NCBI RefSeq assembly: GCF_032884065.1
Contig: NC_088872.1
Span: 36,589,902-36,653,901 of the forward strand
Origin: Artemia franciscana
Lineage: Eukaryota; Arthropoda; Branchiopoda; Anostraca; Artemiidae
Direction: 5' to 3'
Length of the DNA: 64,000 bases
The notes beneath the pieces were generated by a model that had not been told where the DNA came from, searched no databases, and saw only the letters and a program-made list of their open reading frames with translations. This document shows positions 47,101 to 59,800 of the stretch, piece by piece (the first letter of the stretch is position 1; every line of letters starts with the position of its first letter). Made by a program: the position numbers and the translations under genes.

Positions 47101-50100
47101 ACGTGACATTTTCATTAAAACCTCTCAGAAATAACTGAATGCAAGAAAAAATGTGTCTTTTTCTTGCAGGTGCGTCTAATAGAGCAACAGAAACGATGCA
47201 TTTTCAGTAAAGTCTCAGAATACCGCTTAATATCGCTCAAATTTTCCTCTAATAACATCCCTCTCCCTTTGAAATGGCTTGGTAGGTTGGGCCAACATCA
47301 TGTTGCAAAGCACGCTAAAAAAGAAGTGCTTTTTCTAAAAATTTATAACGTGTTTTCTGTACCCCATTTGTTAGCTTTGTCACCTTTTTGGAAGGTTTTT
47401 AGTATGTCAGAAAAAGGAGCTTGTCTCTCTGCGGACCAAAAATCAGCGTATGATTTCTGTATATGGAATTGTCGATCCGTTTGCTGTTGTCGTGGTTACG
47501 CTTTGAGCAGAATTTGGATACTTCAAATAGTTTATTTAGTGCCTTTGTATAAAAGTTTCCCATTGAAGTTGCGTTTTGTTTCCTTCTTTTTTCCCTTGTA
47601 TGCCTCATTTTGACACCGCTGCATTTTCATTAAACCTCTCAGAAATGCCTGTTATATCTAGGAACAGATGCGTTAGGTGATCCGCTACTGTCACGGGGGC
47701 GTGAATTTGCATAGTCATGGCTCATAGAAACGTGGCATTTTTTATTAAAATCTCTCAGAAACAACCGAATGCAAAAAATGTCTCTTTCTTGCAGGTGTGT
47801 CTAATAGAGCAATAGAAACGATGTATTTTCATTAAGATCTCTCATAAATACCTCTGAATATGGCTTAAATTTACTATGGCTTTACTATTTACTGTAGCTG
47901 TGGCTTAATAACATCCATTCCCCCTTGGAATTGCTTTCTACGGCGGGCAAGCCACATATTGACACGGTGGCGTGAATATGCATAGTCGTGGCTCAAAGAA
48001 TCGTGGCATTTTCATTAAAACCTCTCAGAAATACCTCTTAATATGGGTTAAATTTACCTCTAATAACAACCCTGCACTCCCCCTCCCTGGAATTGGTTGC
48101 TATGCCTCACTGCCTTTCAATTCGTGGTTCTACTGCTTATATCAGGTATTTTCACTCTTCGTTTTTCCATTAGTTGAGTTTTAACTGCTTTTTCTGCTAT
48201 TTCACGATTTTATAATGTTTTTTTAATTATTGAAATCGCCCATGTACATATCCTTATTTAGAGTATAATGATACTCTTGCTTTTATTTCATCACTAATAG
48301 CACAATCAAGTTCCAATAGAGTAAAAGACCCTATTACAAAAAAATGACCTAAGAACAATCCCCAATATTATCTAATAATACTCTAAAGTATTACTTAACA
48401 AGTAGGCCCATATAAAATATACCCAAAACTAATCGATTTTCTCCCCTGCATGTCATTTGTTGCAATCGTAGGAAAACACGTGATCCATTAAATCATTCGA
48501 ATAAGCGGGCCAGTGAATTCTTCGTGCGTCGAATTATTTATAATGTAGATAGTATCAGCCGAATAGTAATATTTGAAAGGCTTTCATAGTTCAGCTGTCT
48601 AGTGCTCCATTCCTTTGGATGGAAATCTCTTTCAAATCCTAATGCTGACAGAAATCCTTTGATTATAGTGATTCCCTGAGAAAAAAAAACGTTGAAAGAA
48701 AAATGATATCTTAAAGAAAAATGAAATCCCGAAGAAAAAAGTATCTTAAAGTATTATGCAACACCTGTGTGTGCACTGTCATTACGTAACAGCCTACGTG
48801 TGCGTCTCCATTACGTAAAGCCCACGTGTGCACGGTTATTACGTAACATCCCACGTATGTGCTGTTATTACTTACATCCCACCTGTGCGCTGTCATTACG
48901 TAACACCCACGTTTGCACCGTCATTACATAACACCCAAGTGTATGGTCCCCTCAGTTACAACCAGGGATTCCCCGCTTGACTTTCGGAATCTAACAAGTC
49001 CTATAACATGTAACTGCGTATTGAAGAAAATTAATATCACTTGTATCTTGGGGGAATCACCGTTAAACTTCTTCATCATCTTAAATTATTAAAGGAAGAA
49101 AGGAGTAGCGGCTATATGTCTGCCTAAATTGCCTATGGCGTCACTACGCAAATAATATTAGTAGCTAATCTGTATTTATGTATTGTTTTGCCTTTTTAAC
49201 AAGTAAATTGGCTTCGTACCACTCCTACTTTTTTTTCTTCGTGATTTGAATGTATGCCTGAAATTCAGGGAAAAAAGCAGGAAGTCATCTGACAGGGGAA
49301 GTTTAACTATAGTTTAGCTTTTAATGAAGAGTTTAGCTATTGCTGTTTTATTTGAAGGGAAGTGGGTGATTTGGGCCTTGGTTACTTGTTTTATTAAATG
49401 TGTTCTGCTCTGCATGGGTGTAGTGTATTCAAGTTAAATGTATCCTACGTTTTAGATAATGGACAGAGGAGGTGGTATGCCTCGTTCTACTGTGCCCCTT
49501 CTTTTCAAGTATACCTACAGCACTGCTCCGCGGCCATCAGTTGGAGATGCGACTGGTACACCTCTTGCAGGTCAGTTTCTCTATTCTTTTGCTTTTTTTC
49601 AATAGCAATACCTTAAAACTATAGCGTTTATCCACTTTGCATCATAAAGGAATGAGTCAGTCGTAAAGAGTTTTTTTTAGATACTAATGCCATCCTCGTC
49701 GCATTCGGAATAGCCTATTATGCTGGAATTATTTGTTTATTTTAGAAGAAGAAAAAATGATATAGTACAAACTTAAAAATATTTGAAATATAATAAGACG
49801 TATCACTGAATTAAGGTATAAAAACACTAGGCGCTTGGATCATGTACCAACACCGATGGCTTCGCAACAATGCTCCACTTTGCGATGAACATTTTAAATT
49901 TCTCGAAAAATATCTTTTATTCTTCCAAAAACGTATGCAATTACACTACACAGCCTGCATATATGCTAAATGATCCTTTAAGGTTAAAACTTTATAGGGC
50001 CTCTTTCCTTCTATAAGTGAGTCCTGGCTGTGCTTACTAAGTGAGTGTGCTTACTGCGCTTACTACAAGATTGTCTCTTCACTTCTATTATTTTGAAAAT

Positions 50101-53100
50101 TGAAAATAGCGAATCACTTATTAATGTACCTAATTTCATTATATGTGAAATGTCCTTTAAAGTCGTTGCATATCGTTTCGTACGCTAAAATTGCATATTT
50201 TCTCATTGATGATTCTGTTCCTTAATTAACACCATTTAGATGATGCTTTGTTATTTGCTCGAGCAAAATGAATAAAAGTCTTGCTCAGCAAAGTTTGCTA
50301 AGAACCTTGAAAGATGAATGATAAACTAAAATTAAGAGTTTGAGTGCTTTTGAGGTAGAAAGATGGTCTTTGTCAAATCAAGCATCCTTATAAATTTATC
50401 TGCGTACAGGTGTAAATTTTGGAGATACCCCTTTCCCCAAGATTTACTATGGGACCAAGGCCACTCATTGGGAGGTAAGGGCCGTATTTTTATTGAACAA
50501 AAACACCCTCCCCTCCCACTGAAACTTCAAAAAGTATTCATTGAAAAAAAAATACTTGTTCCTCCCTTTATTTTCGTGAATTAGCACCCCAGCATAGGGC
50601 TGCTGTGTATCTCGTGTGAGTTACTGACCTGGGCATTTGTGTCAACAAGAAACGGAAAACTGCAGGAAAAGGCCACCACCCCAAAAAAAACATTATATTT
50701 TTATCTTGGTGTGCCTTTTGACAAAATTGTTCCCTCGTGGCTGGTTCAAAGCTTAAACAGTTTTGCGAGAGTAAGGCTGGTGTGTTGTTTCTTACACAAT
50801 TGTCTCTTTAGAAGATACTTATAAGCAGAGCCGTTCAAAGGGGAGACAGCTGGGGCAGCTGCCTGGGTGCCATGGCTGGGACGTTGTACATTTTATTCAG
50901 ATTTTTTACTTTGATTTGGCTTTTTTGCTTATATTTGAGTCGGGGGGAGGTGGCTGTAATTGATTTTTCCCGGCTCTAGGAACCGCTCTGCTTATAAGGA
51001 AATAAAACTGTTTTGCAATTTCCTTGGAACTTTTGAATGGTACCTCAGTAATAAAAGATCCTATGCTGAATTTCGATGAATTATTGACGGGGAAATAAAA
51101 CTAAGAATCAGTTCATAAATCGGGACTTTCCGTGTATTGGTTTTTTTTTTTTTAATATTATCTTTGTTCAATCAAGGAATTTTTTCAACCAGTTTCATTT
51201 TTAAATAATTAAATAAATTGTTTTAGTCCTCGGAAAAAATGTTACTATTTAAGATAAGAGAAGAAACCATGCGGCTTTTAGGAAATAAAAAGTCATCAGT
51301 ACTTCCTAATAGTCATTATGGAATGGTCTTTATAATCATATTGGAGAATACGGCGTCATTAAGACTTTAAGGTCTTAACTTTTGAACATGAAATTATAAT
51401 GGTTCTTGTAGGCCTAATTATTATTTTAGTGCGATAAGAATGTTAGTTTAAAATTTTAGTGTAGTTTTGCATATATGACTCAAGAATTTACTGAAATTAA
51501 GGCAAATTGCTAATTTTATTCGCGCTAACCCCCATATATAAGATAGTTGATAAGAGCGAGTGTTGTAATTATAGAAGCATAGCAAATAGCTAGGTTTTTA
51601 TAGGAAGCAGAAGTCCTTAGCATGGTGATACTTATGATACTTATGAGATGTTGTAGATAAAATTTTAAAGAGAAGAGTATAGTTTCAAGATGGGGAAAGG
51701 AGGAGTGGATCGAATTAACTCCGTTAGGGTAATAATTAAGAATTAACGGAATCATCAGTCCTCAGTGTTGTATATTGTGAGCAAGCGTTTGATTCAGTTG
51801 ATAAAAGATCCTTAGTAAAGGTCCTATCCTTCTATGATAAAAGCGATTAGTACTATGCACTAGAATTGCTGCGGCTCAGGTAGAAAGTGAGGCAAGTACC
51901 TGGTTTGGTGTTGAATCAGGAGTTAACCAAGGTTGTGTTTTTAATAATTATTTTAATAGACTTTATCTTAACAAACAGGGCAAAGACTTGGAATCAAATG
52001 ATAGGTAAAACTCTTTTAAACCTAGTTTGAGCAGATGATTTGAGTGCACTGGATAAAAATGTTAGGAAAATAATTTTTGGGGTTTTCAGAGTTCAGGGTA
52101 GCAGAATAGGTTTGAAGATTAATGTTAAGAACACTAAGTCGCTTGAACTAGGAATAAATAAAGTTGAAGAGGTGATCTTGGACAACGAGAAAATGGATCA
52201 AGTGAATAGCTTTACTGGCCTGTGTTGTATTAGCAAACAGTTCGTGGTAACGAACTGTAGTAAGGAGCGACCCGGCTCAATAGTAAACGAAACTCTAAAA
52301 AACGGAATTTTGATGCTAAAAGATACATCAAAAGAATCGGATTTTCATGCTGATTTTAAATTTAAGTTTCATCAAATTTAGTCTTTGTCATCAAAAGTTA
52401 CGAGCCTCAGAAAATTTGCCTTATTTTGGAAAATAGGGGGACATACCCCCTAAAAGTCAAAGAATCTTAACGAAAATCACACCATCGCATTCAGAGAACC
52501 CTATAGCAAAAATTCCAAGCTCCTATCTACAAAAATGTGGAATTTCGTATTTTTTGCCAGAAGACAGATGCGTGTTTTTTTTTTGTTTTTTTTTTTTTTT
52601 TTTCCAGGGGTCATCGTATCGACCAAATGGTCCTAGAATGTTGCAAGAGGGCTCATTCTAACTGAAATGAAAAGTTCTAGTGCCCTTTTTAAGTGACCAA
52701 AATAATTGAAGGGTACTAGGCCCCCTCCCATGCTCATTGTTTTCCCAAAGTCAACGGATCAAAATTTTGAGATAGCCATTTTGTTCCACATATTCGAAAA
52801 CCATAATAACTATGTCTTTGGGGATGACTTACTCCCCCACAGTTCCTGGAGGAGGGTCTGCAAGTTACAAACTTTGACCAGTGTTTACATACAGTAATGG
52901 TTATTGGGAAGTGTCCAGACGTTTTCAGGGGGGATATTTTTGGTTTGGGGGTGGGGTTGAGGGGAGGGGGCTATGTGGGAGGATCTTTCCTTGGAGGAAT
53001 ATGTCATAGGGGAAGAGAAATTCAATGAAAAGGGTGCGGGATTTTCTAGCATTACTATATAAAAAACAATGAAAAAATACACATGAAAAAGTTTTCTCAA

Positions 53101-56087
53101 CTGAAAGTAAGGAGTAGCATTAAAATTTAAAACGAACAGAGATTATTACGCATATGAGGGGTTCTAAAAATACTTTAGCATAAAGAGCGAGGTATTTAAG
53201 AGGAGATAAATACCTCTTTATGCTAAAGTATTTTTAGTAATTTCAATTATATATTCTACAGCCTTTCTGATTCAGGGGTCATTCTTAAAGAATTAGGACA
53301 AAACTTAAGATTTAGTTTAAAGAGCGAGGTATTAACGAGGGGACAAACCCCCTCATATACATAATAAAAATATAAGAATATAAAAGTTTGTTATGTAAGT
53401 TAATTCTTACGTTACGTATATTTTTTACTAATAAAAATGTTCGTTAAAAATTAAAAGTTCTAGTTGCCTTTTTCGGTCAAGTGACCGAAAAATTGGAGGG
53501 CAACTAGGCCTCCTTCCCCACCCCTTATTTCTCCAAATCGTCTGATGAAAACTAAGAGAAAGCCATTTCGCCAAAAAAAAGAATTAATATGCAAATTTCA
53601 TTTTAATAATTTATTTGCAGAGAGCCAAAATCAAACATGCATTAATTCAAAAACGTTCAGGAATTCAATAAAAAAAACTAGTTTTTTTTTAACTGAAAGT
53701 AAGGAGCGACATTAAAACTTAAAACGAACAGAAATTACTCCGTATATAAAATGGGTTGTCCCCTCCTCAATTCATCGCTCTTTACGCTAATGTTTGACTC
53801 TTTGCCACAGTTCTATTTTTTTAAAACAATTAAAAACTTAGCGTAAAGAGCGAGGCGTTGAGGAGGGGACAACCCATTTCATATACGGAGTAATTTCTGT
53901 TCGTTTTAAATTTAAAACGAACTTACTTTCGCTCCTTAACGCTCCTTACTTTCAGTTAAAAAAAAACTAGTTTTTTTTTATTTATTTAGTAAAAGATGTC
54001 GCTTAACATGCTTAAGCTAGGAATATATAAAGATGAAGAGGTGATCTTGAACAACGAAAGAATAGATCAAGTGAATAGCTTTACTTGCCTGTGTTGTATT
54101 ATTAGTAAAAGATGGGGGATGCAGTTAAGATATAAAAAGTAGAATAGTCGAGGTAGAGAATGTTTTTTCGCAATTAAAAAAAAAGTTTAGCAAAATAAGA
54201 AGTTAAGTCTATGAATCTAGATTAGAATATTGGGAGCTACGATAATGTCACTGGTTGTGTATGTTTCTTAAATATGGGTGCTTGAAGAGGCAGAGGAGGA
54301 CTTGTTAATTGTTTTCAATTAACATTTGTCTTTCAAATTTTTGAAAGACATCTAAGGAATCCTAGTGGCCCAATTGCAATAAAACCGCCATGATAGTATT
54401 ACGGTAACGTGAATTAACGATACTGAACAGGAAACTGGCTAATTAAAGTGATATCTAATTGACTTTTGGAATGATTTTTTTTTTTACTGTTTAAGTGGTT
54501 GTATTGGGCCAATGAGTCTACCGTAATAGCTACACATTACAGAAACTACAGTTGTGCGAATTTCTGGTATACAACAAATTTTACAACCTGTAGAAAGAAA
54601 ATTGTCGAAAATTCGAAATGATTTATTACCTTAAAAATAAAAGGACAAGAATTTTAGCATTCAAAAAGTTCAAAATTTCCCTCAAATACTGGTCGGTTCT
54701 ACAAATATTCTTCTTCTATTGCTCTTCTATTACGTTCTCATACAACAAACCCTGTTAACTTTAAGGGTTTTTTACAAAACATAAAAAGGGTGAAACCTAT
54801 GTTGTTTTCTCTATTTGATTATGAGAAATCTGAAAGAAACAATGCAGCTGAAAACTGCTTAAGCCGCGCCTTTCAATCATGGTCTCATAGCGTAGGAATA
54901 GCATTCGATAGAAAGTGCCATGATTGACTTTAAAGCTTGATTTTTAAGCTTTATGTGCTGCCCTGCTTGTATTATTGTTTTTGCTTTTTTTTTTCTATTT
55001 AGTGATCTAATTTTGTCGATAAAGGTGAAACCCAACCCCAGTCGGAAAAAACAGTAATTCCCCGTCACATTTCCTCTATAGATTTGATGGGTCGTACACA
55101 TTATTTAACTAAATGTTGTTGTTTTTTCTCACTAGGGTATGGCTACGGACTTCCGTTATCTCGTCTCTATGCCCGATATTTACTTGGTGATTTGACTATT
55201 ACCTCGTGTGAAGGATATGGAGCTGATGCCGTTATTTATTTAAAGGTAAGTCCGTGTTTCATCTTTTTTTGTATTCATATAAATCATTTGTTTTTTTATT
55301 ACCACCATTTTTAGAATTAAAGTGAACTAGCTTAGCAGATTGATGTCAGAATCTGATTTTTTGGGGGGGAGGGGTTTTCCTTCTCTGCATACGTGCCTGT
55401 TGGTGCTTTTGGGCTTCACTGTTATGTTCAGCTTGTATCACATGACTTTTATATTTTGTGTTTATTAAATTGGCACCCTGATTTAATTACTGATCCAAAA
55501 ACCATGCTAAATTGAATATCAAGCCAAAAAAGTGACGTAACTTTTTTTTTCCTTTTCTTCAATCTTTACAACAATTTATCTTATGTTGTACATAGGGGGG
55601 CAATGGCATTCTTTTAGGGGGTTGTAGATGTATTTTTTGTTGGCATTGAGTTTACACTAAAAGTTGGAGATTTTTCTGGAATTTTCAGCTACTGGATATT
55701 TTTTTGGAATTTTTTTCATTCACATTTATCTAATTTAACTGTATTGGAATTTGATCCTTTGCCGGTTATGTATTAAAGTGACCACTCTCAATAAGTGAAG
55801 TTAGGTTAATCCCAATGAAAATATAATACTTTAGTAACAAAATTACGGAAAGTGCTACGGTGAATGATGAAAGCAGGCCAACCAGAACGCATTATATTAA
55901 GTACTAACTTAACCATCTCTATATATTAAATATTTAATTAAAACATACCTGCATAGTAGTTTATCTCACTCAGGCTAAGCTAATTATCTCCGATTGTTCA
56001 CAGAAAAACCGCCTTTACAGCACAACAGTGTGGTCTCTATAAAACACAAGTTCCGATCTTCTTCTTTGTCTTCCACTATGGACTTCC

Positions 56088-56159
<72 letters not shown>

Positions 56160-56809
56160 GCTTTTGTCTTGAAGCCTGAAATATTATCCTCCGAGTGACT
56201 TCCATACAAAGCACAAGTTGGGTCTTCTTTCTGATGTGTCAAATTGACAATCCCTTTTAATGATTTTTTTTTTCGTTTTATAGCATGGTTTCTCTTTAAA
56301 TTTCAGACAATAGTATCCATGGATTGAAATACTACTACTAACTACTCATTGTAGCACCAATCTAGCTAAAGACAGCACTACTGTAAGCACTCCTCATCCA
56401 CTCTTACCTGTCCAAAACCTTAATTTACTGCCTCCCATGGGATCCCTATTTCGTTCAGGTTCTTCCTTGTGACCTCTTCTCACCTAACTTGGGGACACAC
56501 GACCTGGTTTTCTTTTGGCCTCATATATGTGGTAATCTACGGGCTCTAGAATTAACTTGAATTTTCACTGAATTGAAACTTCATCACGGTTTGTGGCGTA
56601 GTATCACATATTTGGCATGGAGAATCGATTTTGTATCTTAAATGAATGTTAAAAATTGGCAATCAAAACATCAATCTTGGGCCAGTATTGGCATTATTGG
56701 AGGTTTGACAGGATCACGAGCGTGTTTTGTGACATATCCTTGAGACGTATTTACGGCCAAAGACTGTATTTGAGAGAAACACCGACTACCTTGCCAAACA
56801 TCACAGCGG

Positions 56810-56858
<49 letters not shown>

Positions 56859-59800
56859 AGAAAGCGAACTCTCTTGTCATTATTTGCTGCAAAATATAAA
56901 TTTATGTTTGTAAAATCCTCAGCTTCTGACTTTGATGAGGGAATTTGTGATACTATTATTTTGAATTCGAGAGCCCCGTTTTATGCCCTTCATTCATATG
57001 TATTCATATGCATTGTGCATCAGCATTATCATATGCATTCAATCATATGTATATCCTTGAAATGTTGGGAGTTTTAAAAAATTAAACTTACACAAATCCG
57101 TTATTTCTGAAGATCCAACTACAGAAATAAATTATATGAGCCATTAACTTAGCGTGGCAGTTTTTATGATGAGTGTCTCATGCATTTAAAGAAATGTAAA
57201 AAAAAATTATTTAAACATGCAAATAATTAATATAATTTAATAAAAGAAGCTTTGCTTTAGCTTTCAATTTAAAGATTCGTGTATCCGATATTATTGAAAC
57301 CTCCGCTCGAGTAGTCATCGGATCTTACTCATGAATCCAAAAGCTGCATCTCGTTACGAGAAAAAGAAAACAACACAGACGCATGTGAACAGAAACTTCT
57401 TGTTCTTGTCAATTTATCTATTACTCAGCTCTTTTTTTTAAGCTGAAAAGTCGTATCTAAACAAAATGACAAATATGAGTCGGTCAGTCGGTCTGCAGTA
57501 ATTCAGACAGTATGGAGAAAAAAAACGTAAATTAGTATCTAGATGGCTCCGTCTGGTAAGTTTAAGCGTTATAGGTACTGCAAAGCACTTGCATCCCATT
57601 TGTATTAAGTGTTTCTCCGAGCTTCTGAGAATAAGTATGCAACCATTGTCTGTTTTGTAACTTATGCCTGGCCGAGTGGGTTGGTGCGCTGGATTCGGGA
57701 TCCCTTGTCTGAGAGGACGCGGGTTCGAATCCCAGTGTACCCAATTCTTCAGTTTGGGACGGGGGTCAGTGGCGTGACTCTGTAAGCTTAGCCAGAGTCG
57801 ACCCAGCTCTAAATGGGTACCTGGAGAAATCTGGGGAAGGGTGTGCGAAAGGACAGGATGGCTGGCCCCCAACCCCCATTGCACTTCCTGGCTGAAGGGC
57901 CAAGAAACGGAGATCAGCACCGCCGTTACGGACTGTAAAGTCTAATGCCGTATCCTTTACCTTTTTTTTATCCCTTTGGACAGAAAATTTCATTGCTACA
58001 GCTGGTCTTAGGTCGCCCAGTAACAAAGAATTATATTTTCTTTTTTCTGGCTATAAAATACTGTGTATAAAATAAATATATAGAGCCCAATTGTTGGTAA
58101 TCTACGAGTTGGGATTCACATACCGACAGTCTCATTCATTTTCTAAAAAATGAATAGAATTATCCCTGTATAAATGATAATAATATAGCTCTATTCAATA
58201 AAGCTGTGCAAGCGCCTAGAAAACTAAGTTTGTTGAGCTGACTAAAATTTGTTCCAAATTTCACTTTTTTCCGTCATGGATTAGTTTTAAAAAATGTTTT
58301 CGGGATTTTCTCCTCCTTTTTTTCCAAAAAAAAAACGGGAGAACATTTGAAAAATAAGTGAAAATTCGAAATAATTTGGCCGAAAACCAATGAAAACTGG
58401 ACTAATTGAAGGCAATTGTAGAATAACAGTTCTTGAGTTCATGCTGATAAGAAAAAGTAATAAAACGATTGTTTTATGAATTCATTTATAATAGGAATGA
58501 AATTTTATGATTATCTTTGATATTTTTATACTGTTAAAATGTACTATTAATATTTGTTTTAAATAAGTATTTAGTGGAGTCTTTGTTTTTGAGAAATTTC
58601 TCCTAACGGCTTCCACGAATGTTTCTTTTAATCAAATCTACGAGCCAGGATTCTCATACCATCATCGCTCATAGCGACTGGCTCAAAACAATTCTTTCTC
58701 TTAGCAGTCGCCTAAAAATCAGTGCTGCTACTTCCACGCAGTTCTGTTTATTCAAGGAAAACACAATAACTACCCACAGTAGCACAAATCCTGTGAAGCC
58801 AAAAGCAGCGCAAAGCTATGTCAGTTCATGGCTATGTTTATCTATAGGTTCTCTGTTTCTTAAATATCTTGCGACTGGAAGACTTGAACCGTCGTTCATA
58901 GAATCTCCAGGCGATACTTCATAACTACTCTGTCACGAGGTTTGAGGAAGGGCTTTGCGGGAATAAAGGATGCCGCTCTTGTACTTAGCACGGATAATTC
59001 AGAAAAACATTTCACATTTCTTCTTGAAAAGGTTGTTTTAACGTTTAGAAGAGAGAATTAGTATTTGGTGATGCGATATTTGATTAAAAATTGTTTACCA
59101 TCTTCGTCTCCGAAAGTTTTGTGTCGTTGCTTATCTCGAATATATAATCGAAGATTATGAACAAGCAAACCGAGGGATCTCCCCTGCCTCCCTATGGATC
59201 CGCCAGTGCAAATAACAAGAAATAAAAGTAAAAACGATCCAAAATCAACTTACTTAAAACATTTTTAATAACATCGATTTCAACTTTTCTTGATTGTTTT
59301 ATTGTAGTATAGTTATTAATTACTTGCAAGTGCAATATTTGTTCCTTTCATATGCTGAATATGATGTGAAATTTTATGTGAATTTTGGATTGCTATTCTA
59401 GACAGATAAAGTAGCTAGACTTCCAAGAATAAGCTGAAAATTGCTAAATAATTGGAAAATTGCCAAGAATAAATAATATGACAAATTGGGGAACTAGGCG
59501 ACAGAGGATGATACCTTGCGACCAAGACCGTATGAAGAAGTTGAGGGGTTACCAGGCTTGAACCCTCCCCCTCAAAATCTTGCTTGACTCGTAAAAACAT
59601 AACAAAAATATTATGAACAAATTTTTGGTGCGCTTCTTAAGTTTTTTTGTAAACCCCTCCCTATCCCCCCGCAGCAAAAAAAAAATATATTGGATGCGCC
59701 CTTGCTTGTGAAAAAGCTTATCAAAGAGAATCTCTAGTAAAAGAAAAGTTTTTTTTTTTTTAGTTCTACTGCCTTTTTTAAATGCGGCTAAGAGAAGTAT

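Larger units (their letters stand above)
43848..49455 (+). other. PDK intron 5 (5.6 kb)
   Basis: Donor GTAAGT, acceptor ACGTTTTAG. Mostly a foldback and direct-repeat complex (45250-48110) plus a 28-bp minisatellite (48762-48945). No gene was seen between. Confidence 0.85.
51740..54330 (+). mobile_element. Decayed RTE-like LINE, interrupted by element X
   Basis: The plus strand reads [20 protein letters not shown] (from about 51780), then GVNQGCVF, then a catalytic ADD preceded by a stop (about 52030). [20 protein letters not shown] and [15 protein letters not shown] follow up to 52245. After the X insertion it repeats about 115 bp of this text (about 53998-54110) and continues as [13 protein letters not shown]-like and SQLKK-like pieces to about 54330. 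The order is that of the reverse transcriptase palm and thumb of RTE-like LINEs. Stops and frameshifts are numerous. The 5' endonuclease is absent. Confidence 0.7.
49571..55135 (+). other. PDK intron 6 (5.6 kb)
   Basis: Donor GTCAGT, acceptor TCTCACTAG. Contains a decayed RTE-like LINE (51740-54330) with element X inserted. 49571-51740 shows nothing that could be supported. Confidence 0.85.

Noticed and set aside
47164-47613. 149-codon plus-strand frame
   Set aside because: It begins inside a repeated unit (the same start text recurs at 47793) and has no motif.
48762-48945. CRISPR-like appearance of regular repeats
   Set aside because: There are no unique spacers, units are degenerate and adjacent, and the host is eukaryotic.
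55984-56242. Lysine-only open frames around 56.1 kb, minus strand
   Set aside because: They translate the 65-base poly-T run.
57438-57920. 160-codon minus-strand frame
   Set aside because: It is a shadow of the tRNA-derived SINE and has no splice or protein support.
58865-58935. tRNA-like text on the minus strand
   Set aside because: Only a B-box-like GGTTCAAGTC was found; the stems do not form.
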